A stretch of 7,503 bases of DNA, taken from the NCBI GenBank assembly GCA_038240875.1, contig JBBRGG010000174.1, positions 1 through 7,503 on the forward strand. The letters are read 5' to 3'. The notes below the pieces were generated by a model that was not told the origin of the DNA, did not search any database, and saw nothing but the letters and a program-made list of their open reading frames with translations. Numbering within the stretch: position 1 is the first letter of the stretch; each line of letters opens with the position of its first letter. Below, one piece after another: positions 1-5,263 of this stretch. A program made the position numbers and the translations under genes. The DNA is from JBBRGG01 sp038240875. Its GTDB lineage: Bacteria; Planctomycetota; Phycisphaerae; Phycisphaerales; UBA1924.

Positions 1-198
1 TACGCCTTGTGTAACGGAGCGTGCGTTGGCGGCGGCGCGAATTTGGCGAGCTGCCGAGCGAGCAGAAGCGAGGGATGGGAGGAGGATGCCGATCAAGAGC
101 GCGATGATTGCGATAACGACCAAGAGTTCAATAAGAGTGAAAGCACGCTTGGAGCCGTGAGGCGGCTGGTTCATATAAGGCAGTGAATTCATGGGCAT
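1..198 (-). CDS. Pseudopilin / prepilin-type N-terminal protein (partial, C-terminus outside window)
   Basis: Only the first 66 residues are present; the gene runs off the left edge. The start reads M-P-M-N-S-L-P-Y-M-N, then a short polar leader ending G-S-K-R-A, then F-T-L-I-E-L-L-V-V-I-A-I-I-A-L-L-I-G-I-L-L-P. This is a class III leader: prepilin peptidase would be expected to cut after Ala19, leaving methylatable Phe20 and the conserved Glu at mature position 5. The hydrophobic helix continues to about residue 41 and is followed by an Arg/Ala-rich amphipathic stretch. Proteins of this kind are inner-membrane pseudopilins of type II secretion or type IV pilus-like systems; planctomycetes carry many copies. 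The start at 198 is favoured by GAGGA five bases upstream; in-frame alternatives are at 192 and 174. Without the C-terminus it cannot be said whether this is GspG/GspH-like or one of the planctomycete families with a large C-terminal domain. Confidence 0.9.
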   Translation of the reverse strand, partial: MPMNSLPYMNQPPHGSKRAFTLIELLVVIAIIALLIGILLPSLASARSAARQIRAAANARSVTQGV

Positions 199-203
199 GT
201 TCG

Positions 204-208
204 TCCTC
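204..208 (-). promoter_or_regulatory. Ribosome binding site of the pseudopilin gene
   Basis: On the minus strand GAGGA lies five bases before the ATG whose first base is 198. It is the clearest Shine-Dalgarno sequence in the window and is the reason for choosing 198 over the two downstream in-frame ATGs. Confidence 0.65.
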
Positions 209-316
209 GAGGGTGCTTCGGAAAGAGTGACATGAAACGAGTCGGACGACGACAGCCATAGGCATGCCCCGATACTCGGCTGGGCGCGACCATGCGACCA
301 AGCTATGTAAGTGTTG

Positions 317-333
317 CACGTGGAAGCCACGTG
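317..333. repeat. Perfect inverted repeat CACGTGG-AAG-CCACGTG
   Basis: Two perfect seven-base arms are separated by three bases (AAG on the plus strand, CTT on the minus strand). Each arm contains the palindrome CACGTG. The site lies about 119-135 bases before the pseudopilin start, inside its probable leader. It could be a dimeric operator or a transcript hairpin; the sequence alone does not decide. Confidence 0.6.
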
Positions 334-418
334 TCTAGAGATCGCGTCAATAAGTCGATCTTAACAATGCAGGATTCATACTTCCTTTACATTGAATAAC
401 GCGAACTAATGAATTCTT

Positions 419-446
419 AATATATACATTTATGTAAGCTTAACAA
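419..446 (-). promoter_or_regulatory. Candidate sigma70-like promoter of the pseudopilin gene
   Basis: On the minus strand TTGTTA (446-441) is followed after 16 bases by TATATT (424-419), a 4/6 and 5/6 match to the -35 and -10 consensus. It lies in the most AT-rich part of the window and would give a leader of about 210 bases that includes the inverted repeat at 317-333. AT-rich DNA throws up such matches by chance, and planctomycete promoters are poorly defined, so this is tentative. Confidence 0.3.
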
Positions 447-600
447 TAAGTTTGGTTTTCTTTGGAAACCTCATACTCGAAGTGCCAAGGCTTACTTCGT
501 GATACGAACGGTTACTGAATCTTTCGTGAAGTGTTAAGGATGAGGGGATGAAGTTGGATAGGCAAAGGGGAAGGCAGCACTGCGATCAAAACGGTCAATA

Positions 601-877
601 CTGGTCATGATGGCATGAAGCCAAAGACCAAGGCAAAGAACCGGCCGGGACGGCCGGACCACCCAAGGCAAAGACACAGCAGTGAATAACAGGCAATAGA
701 CAAAGCACACCATGATTGAAGCAATCATGACTGGTCATTGTGGCATGAAGTCGAAGACAGCCGGCCGGGACGGCCGGACCACCCAAGGCAAAGACACAGC
801 AGTAAATAACAGGCAATAGACAAAGCACACCATGATTGAAGCAATCATGACTGGTCATGGTGCCATGAAGTCAAAGG
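601..877. repeat. Tandem repeat of about 120-130 bp with nested hairpins (two full copies plus a partial third)
   Basis: Copy 1 is 601-730, copy 2 is 731-850, and a partial copy starts at 851 and fades by about 877, 24 bases before the acs stop codon. The 90-base cores 641-730 and 761-850 differ only at 684/804 (G versus A). Copy 1 has ten extra bases between 621 and 640. Each copy holds a GC hairpin, CCGGCCG-GGA-CGGCCGG (641-657; 761-777), and an AT hairpin, CATGATTG-AAG-CAATCATG (711-729; 831-849). Across each junction lies ATGAC-TG-GTCAT (727-738; 847-858), and the third copy has CATGG-TG-CCATG (856-867). The near identity implies recent duplication. It could be a REP-like or MITE-like genomic repeat, a minisatellite, or a terminator-containing element. 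There are no CRISPR features: the units are too long and there are no unique spacers. Confidence 0.9.
631..657 (-). terminator. Possible terminator for acs within repeat copy 1
   Basis: On the minus strand the seven-base GC stem with TCC loop (657-641) is directly followed by TTCTTTG, a weak T-rich tail. It lies about 245 bases beyond the acs stop. The equivalent hairpin in copy 2 (777-761), closer to the gene, is followed by CTGTCTTCG, which is poorer. No better terminator is seen between 900 and 600, but the tail is well short of a normal U-run. Confidence 0.3.
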
Positions 878-900
878 CATACCTGACTGGATCGCCTCGT

Positions 901-3057
901 TCAGTCTTCGTCGGCGTGAAGCTTGGCGACGACGGAAAAGTCTTCGAGCGTAGTGGTGTCTTGCGTGATTTTTTCGACGCCAGCGGCGACATCGCGCAGG
1001 AGCCTTCGCATGATTTTGCCGCTGCGTGTCTTTGGGAGTGCTTCGGCGAAGCGGATTTGATCAGGCTTGGCCATCGCCCCGACTTCTTTCGCGACGTGCG
1101 CGATGAGTTCGGCGCGGAGCGTGTCGTCGGGTTGGCGCTTGTTCTGGATGAGCCAGTGGGTTCTGAGTGTGACAAAGGCGCAGATGGCGTTGCCTTTGAT
1201 GTCGTGAGGGACGCCGACGACTGCGGCTTCAGCGACGGCGGGGTGGCTAACGAGCGCGCTCTCGACTTCCATGGTGCCTAGGAGGTGGCCGGAGACTTTT
1301 ATGACGTCGTCGATTCGGCCTTGGATCCAGAAATAGCCATCGGCATCTCGGCGTGCGCCGTCGGCGGAGAAGAAAAACGGCGTACCGGTGGCGGGGTCTT
1401 TGACGCGGCCCCAGTAGTTGCTGATGAAGCGTTCGCGATTGCCAAAGACGCCTCGAAGCATGCCTGGCCAGGGCTTGCGGATGACGAAGAGGCCGCCTTG
1501 GTTCGCGGGGAGTTCGTGGCCTTGTTCGTTGACGATTGCGGCGTCGATGCCGAACATGGGCAGGGTGCACGATCCGGGCTTGGTGGCAATTGCGCCGGGC
1601 AAAGGCGTGACGACGTGGCCACCGGTTTCGGTTTGCCAATAGGTATCGACGATGGGTCGGGCGGCGTGGCCGATGTTGGTGTGGTACCACATCCAGGCTT
1701 CGGGGTTGATAGGTTCGCCGACGGTGCCCAAGATGCGAAGTGAGGAGAGGTCGTGGGAGGCGGGGAGGTGGTCGCCCCATTTCATGAAGGTGCGAATGGC
1801 GGTTGGCGCGGTGTAGAAGTGTGTGACTTTGTGGCGGGCGATGATGTCCCAGAAGCGATCGCCGCAGGCACCTTCGCGTGCGGGGAAGTTGGGCGCGCCT
1901 TCGTAGATGAGGGTTGGGACGCGGTTCATCATGGGGCCATAGAGGACGTAGGAATGGCCGGTGATCCAGCCGATGTCAGCGGAGCACCAGAAGACCTGGC
2001 CATCGTCGGGGAGTAGGTTAAAGGTGTAGCGCGCGGTGGCTTGGACGAAGACCAAATAGCCAGCGGTGGTGTGGACGATGCCTTTGGGTTTGCCTGTGGA
2101 GCCGGAGGTATAGAGAAGGAAGAGCATGTCCTCGCTCTGCATTTCGGCACACGGGCAGGCTTCGGAAGTGATGGGGACGATGTCGTGCCACCAGTGCATG
2201 TGGGTGCTGCGACTTGGATCTTTTTGCCCGGCGTGATGAGGCATGCCGGTGATGAAGCGCTGGCTGGGTGGGATGTGGCTGGTGCGCTTCAGGCAGAGGA
2301 CATGGTTGACGATGTGGCCCACGTTGGCAAGTTGGTCGAGAGCGGCTTGAACGTTGGCGAGCAGGGGGATGATTTCGTTTCGGCGGTAGCCGCCGTCGGC
2401 GGTGATGATAAGCTTGCTGTTGGCATCAGTGACACGTTCGGAGATAGAGCTGGGGGCGAACCCGGCAAAGATCACGCTGTGTGCGGCGCCGATACGAGCG
2501 CAGGCGAGGATGGCGATCACAAGCTCAGGGACCATGGGCATATAGATGGTGACGACGTCGCCTTTTTCAACGCCTAGGCCGCGGAGAACGTTGGCGACGC
2601 GCGAGGTTTCACGCTGGAGGTCGCGGTAGGTCAGGCGGCGGATCTCGGGCTCTTCGGCGTACTTGGTGCCTGGAGCCATGTGGCTGGTCTTTGGGCCTAG
2701 GGGCTCGCCTTCCCAGATGAGGCCGATGTCTTCGCCGTTGCCAGCTTGAACGTGGCGATCAATGCAGTTGAAGCAGGCGTTGGTGGTGCCGCCGACGAAC
2801 CACTTGGCGTCGGGAGGATTCCAATCAAGAACGTGAGAGAATGGCTTGAACCAGTCCAGAGCCTTGGATTCGTCGGCCCAGAATGCGACGGGGTTTTGGA
2901 TGCTGCTGGCGTGAAGGGCGCGGTATTTTTCGATGGAGTCGACGTGCCAGTGGGTGAAGCCCACGTCCTTGGCGAGCTTAGGCGAGAAGGAACGCGTCTC
3001 GTTGAGAGACGAGTGAATCGAGTTGCTTGCAGCGAGAGCAGTCGCGGGTGTCGTCAT
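901..3057 (-). CDS. acs: Acetyl-CoA synthetase (AMP-forming acetate:CoA ligase)
   Basis: This enzyme activates acetate with ATP to acetyl-AMP and then acetyl-CoA in the cytoplasm. From the Met at 3057 it has 718 residues, longer than the usual about 650. Motifs in order: N-terminal region with W-F-V-G-G-T-T-N-A-C-F-N-C-I-D-R-H (about 86-102); ATP-binding loop Y-T-S-G-S-T-G-K-P-K-G (316-326); W-I-T-G-H-S-Y (364-370); G-E-P-I-N-P-E-A-W (447-455); Y-W-Q-T-E-T-G-G (473-480), whose Trp is the residue known to restrict the acyl pocket to acetate; hinge region D-G-A-R-R-D with G-R-I-D-D (566-584); and P-K-T-R-S-G-K (675-681) with the catalytic lysine that is acetylated in family members. Extra length lies in an insert at about 260-287, a short insert near 552-559, and a C-terminal tail. 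The reading frame is open up to 3171, but those 38 residues are Phe/Pro/Cys-rich and unlike the family, so 3057 is preferred although its ribosome site is weak. It probably has its own promoter, downstream of the terminator at 3203-3238. Confidence 0.96.
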   Translation of the reverse strand: MTTPATALAASNSIHSSLNETRSFSPKLAKDVGFTHWHVDSIEKYRALHASSIQNPVAFWADESKALDWFKPFSHVLDWNPPDAKWFVGGTTNACFNCIDRHVQAGNGEDIGLIWEGEPLGPKTSHMAPGTKYAEEPEIRRLTYRDLQRETSRVANVLRGLGVEKGDVVTIYMPMVPELVIAILACARIGAAHSVIFAGFAPSSISERVTDANSKLIITADGGYRRNEIIPLLANVQAALDQLANVGHIVNHVLCLKRTSHIPPSQRFITGMPHHAGQKDPSRSTHMHWWHDIVPITSEACPCAEMQSEDMLFLLYTSGSTGKPKGIVHTTAGYLVFVQATARYTFNLLPDDGQVFWCSADIGWITGHSYVLYGPMMNRVPTLIYEGAPNFPAREGACGDRFWDIIARHKVTHFYTAPTAIRTFMKWGDHLPASHDLSSLRILGTVGEPINPEAWMWYHTNIGHAARPIVDTYWQTETGGHVVTPLPGAIATKPGSCTLPMFGIDAAIVNEQGHELPANQGGLFVIRKPWPGMLRGVFGNRERFISNYWGRVKDPATGTPFFFSADGARRDADGYFWIQGRIDDVIKVSGHLLGTMEVESALVSHPAVAEAAVVGVPHDIKGNAICAFVTLRTHWLIQNKRQPDDTLRAELIAHVAKEVGAMAKPDQIRFAEALPKTRSGKIMRRLLRDVAAGVEKITQDTTTLEDFSVVAKLHADED

Positions 3058-3294
3058 GCTCGGAGCATACTCGTTCCAGCGGAGACTGCAAGGGGGGAAG
3101 AGGAAGTCGAAGAAAGAAGTAGCACAGGGAAACAGGGGCACAGGGAAAGACGAGATCCAAGAAGAGCACAAAGCGTACCGATAGCTTGGAAGTCGGTAGG
3201 TGCAAGAAAGAAGCCCACTCTCGAAAGAGAGCGAGCTTTGGGTTTGAGTAGCTGGGATAAGTCGAAGGCTTACAAGCGGTCTTTTTGTAGTGGT
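3058..3294. other. Intergenic region between the CvpA-like gene and acs, with a strand-biased purine tract
   Basis: No gene is supported here. Plus-strand bases about 3080-3172 are strongly purine-rich, so the acs leader RNA would be pyrimidine-rich and little structured. An eleven-base direct repeat, GCACAGGGAAA, occurs at 3122-3132 and 3138-3148. There is no convincing Shine-Dalgarno sequence or consensus promoter before the acs start. The part nearer the CvpA-like gene carries the terminator candidate. Confidence 0.5.
3203..3238 (-). terminator. Rho-independent terminator candidate of the CvpA-like gene
   Basis: Read on the minus strand, 3238-3227 pairs with 3222-3211 to form a 12-pair stem including two G-U pairs (AAGCTCGCTCTC against GAGAGTGGGCTT), closed by a TTTC loop, followed by CTTTCTTG (3210-3203). 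It begins 57 bases after the stop codon at 3295. Stem and pyrimidine-rich tail fit an intrinsic terminator, though the tail is interrupted by C and G. Confidence 0.6.
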
Positions 3295-5169
3295 TTAGCG
3301 AACTTGCTGGGGCGGGTTGTATTCCGCGATGATCTTGCTGCCCAGTGTGAAGCTCTTGATATCGACGCCTTTACTCACGCGGAAGATGAGGATTAGCTTT
3401 TGGTCGGGACGGCTGCTTGAAAGGCTGGGTAACTGCGACAAGGCACGAATAGGGTTGCCTGGGCTGTAGCGGATTTTGACTTGGGTGGTGTCTTCGTAGA
3501 CGAAGCCGATGGGCTCATAAATCTGGCCATTGGTATCACGAAGCATCGGGGGAACGACTAGTTCGGCGGTGCGTGCCGACTGACCAAGAAGGCTGGTGGC
3601 GTAGCGACCGGCGACATTGAGTTGAACGATGGTGGTGTCGGGCGTGACGGCGAAGTTTTCGATACGCAAGGTGCGTTCGAGGCCAGCGCGGTTTGCCATC
3701 GCGGGCTCGAAGACATGTTCGCCATCGATGATGAGATTTTTGTCGTCGATATCGAGGCCACCGGTGGTGGATTTTTGGAGGGTGTAGTTGCCTGGGAGGC
3801 GTTCGGAAACTCGAAAGCCGATGTCTTCGTTGCCTTGATCGGGACGCCGAGGGCGGCCATCGCCAACAACGATTTTGCCGGTGTCATCAAGGCCGCTGGG
3901 GTTTGCAATGCTTGCGCCGGGATTCGCCGCGATGATTGCGGGATCAACGTAGAGAGAGCCCAAGATCGATTGGAGGCGGCCAGCGCTGAGTGCGGCATCG
4001 CGTTCGAAAGCGGTCTTAAAGGTAATGCTCGGTTTGGAGAGTTTGGCGTCATCGACGATCATGGCGCGTGTGCCCTTGACCGTTATGCACAAGGGTTCGA
4101 GGCCTGGCGGGACGACGAACTCGAAGGCGAAATAAGACTCGCTGGCGCCGCCGACGGATGCGAGGAAGACGTCGCGCGCGTCGTAACGGAATCGGGCGAG
4201 GGCAGGCAATGAGCCTGCGGCTTGGCCGATGGCGGCGATTGGATAGACGCTCTTCAAGTCGAACCAATTGGTCGCGTCGTTGGGGTCGCGACGGCCAACG
4301 ACCAGGCGGATCTGGGAGGGGCCGACGCTAACTTTGCCTTCGGTTTTTTCACGTGCGCCAGCGTTGAACTTGACGGCGAAGGCTTCGATGCGGGAGCCTT
4401 GGGGATAGAGGTCGCCATCGATGTCGGAGACTTTTTGCGCGGGGATGGCGGGGAGCTTGCGGATGGGGCCATCGACGAGGAGGTCGTCGAGCTTTTGGGT
4501 GCCTGTGCCGTCGCCGACGGTGTAGCGGGCGATGACGCTGAAGTCTTCTGGTCGGGCGGTGATGCGGTTGGAGCCTTCGCCGAAGCTCATGCGGAGGGTG
4601 TGGGGAAAGTCGCTGAGGTCGTGGTAGTAGATGGCTAGTGGTGTGCTGGTGCCAAAGACGCCTTTGGACATGTGGCTGTAGAGGGCGGCGACGATTTTAT
4701 CGGTGGGAACCCAGAGGCTGCCCGAGCGTTCGATGCTGCCGTTGGAAGCGAAGATGATGGGCTGGTAACCGAAGGCCTCAGTGCCGACGCGCATGTGAGA
4801 CGCGCTGATGACGGCCATGCCCGAAGCGATGACGCCGGCGATGACGCCACAGACCCCGCCACCGATGTAGTTGGGGGCGGAGGGGAGGACGGCGTTGGCG
4901 GGAACCAACAGGTCAACACCGACGCGTAGAAGGATGAGCGTAATACCGAAGGGAGCGGCGAGAGCGATGCCCCATGCTGAACCGCCGATGAGCCCGTGTG
5001 GGTCGGCGGATTTGAGCAGGAGATACGCCAATGGCTCCCATGCGGCGAAAGCAACGCCTGCGGCCACGACGGCGCAGACCAAGTGAAGGAAGGCAGAGAA
5101 GAAGCCACGGGTCAGCCACGTATACGTGACTGCGAGGAGTACGAGGATCGCGATGATGTTCATGCCCAT
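3295..5169 (-). CDS. CvpA-type membrane protein with large duplicated C-terminal region
   Basis: The protein has 624 residues. The first 125 form about four hydrophobic segments (roughly 3-20, 24-52, 65-90, 103-123) with Gly/Ala-rich character and an arrangement like CvpA, the colicin V production family; typical CvpA proteins are only about 160-200 residues. CvpA is linked to envelope integrity and colicin V export in enterobacteria, but its biochemical role is not firmly known. The remaining about 500 residues have no membrane segment and no motif I can name. They contain two related modules: R-I-E-A-F-A-V (260-266) to F-V-V-P-P-G-L (351-357), and R-I-E-N-F-A-V (502-508) to F-R-V-S-K-G-V (596-602), with similar spacing and beta-rich, Ig-like composition. 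The start at 5169 has GGAG eight bases upstream; Met3 at 5163 is the alternative. It lies 94 bases after the GspE-like gene and is probably co-transcribed. The membrane domain call is fairly safe; the function of the C-terminal part is unknown. Confidence 0.8.
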   Translation of the reverse strand: MGMNIIAILVLLAVTYTWLTRGFFSAFLHLVCAVVAAGVAFAAWEPLAYLLLKSADPHGLIGGSAWGIALAAPFGITLILLRVGVDLLVPANAVLPSAPNYIGGGVCGVIAGVIASGMAVISASHMRVGTEAFGYQPIIFASNGSIERSGSLWVPTDKIVAALYSHMSKGVFGTSTPLAIYYHDLSDFPHTLRMSFGEGSNRITARPEDFSVIARYTVGDGTGTQKLDDLLVDGPIRKLPAIPAQKVSDIDGDLYPQGSRIEAFAVKFNAGAREKTEGKVSVGPSQIRLVVGRRDPNDATNWFDLKSVYPIAAIGQAAGSLPALARFRYDARDVFLASVGGASESYFAFEFVVPPGLEPLCITVKGTRAMIVDDAKLSKPSITFKTAFERDAALSAGRLQSILGSLYVDPAIIAANPGASIANPSGLDDTGKIVVGDGRPRRPDQGNEDIGFRVSERLPGNYTLQKSTTGGLDIDDKNLIIDGEHVFEPAMANRAGLERTLRIENFAVTPDTTIVQLNVAGRYATSLLGQSARTAELVVPPMLRDTNGQIYEPIGFVYEDTTQVKIRYSPGNPIRALSQLPSLSSSRPDQKLILIFRVSKGVDIKSFTLGSKIIAEYNPPQQVR

Positions 5170-5263
5170 GAGTCAGGCTCCGAGGGAGAGAGAACGAAAG
5201 GCGAAAAGCCAAGAACGAACTGCCTGAAGCGGTGATTGAATGCCAATTGCCGATTGCCTGAAT
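5170..5263. other. Short spacer between GspE-like and CvpA-like genes
   Basis: The 94-base gap holds the GGAG ribosome site of the CvpA-like gene (5181-5178, minus strand) and no stem-and-T-run terminator. TTCAGGCA occurs twice on the minus strand. The absence of a terminator supports co-transcription of the two genes. Confidence 0.45.

Larger units (their letters stand above)
199..600. other. Gene-free leader region upstream of the pseudopilin
   Basis: No credible gene is present. Bases 340-540 are much richer in A+T than the rest. Contents, besides the promoter candidate and the CACGTGG inverted repeat, are a small hairpin at 454-470 (GGTTT paired with AAACC plus two inner pairs) without a T-run, and a probable decayed relative of the tandem repeat at about 585-608: the 25 bases ending in CTGGTCAT at 608 match the corresponding junction of the next copies at roughly 18 positions. 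Confidence 0.5.

Noticed and set aside
199..316. Cyclic-di-GMP riboswitch in the pseudopilin leader
   Set aside because: The conserved GEMM elements (such as the GGGACGCAAAGCC-type block and the tetraloop receptor) are not found.
128..319. 63-residue minus-strand frame overlapping the pseudopilin start
   Set aside because: It overlaps the clear pilin leader in another frame and has no ribosome site or motif.
601..877. CRISPR array
   Set aside because: The units are about 120-130 bases, directly abutting, without short repeats separated by unique spacers, and there are no cas genes.
3058..3171. Upstream extension of acs to a Met at 3171
   Set aside because: The extra 38 residues are Phe/Pro/Cys-rich, translate the pyrimidine tract and resemble nothing in the family; the Met at 3057 starts sequence leading into the normal N-terminal domain.
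2041..3396. Long plus-strand open frames antisense to acs (for example 2041-2577 and 2746-3396)
   Set aside because: The minus strand encodes a full acetyl-CoA synthetase with all family motifs; the antisense frames are compositional shadows of GC-rich coding DNA and have no recognisable motif.
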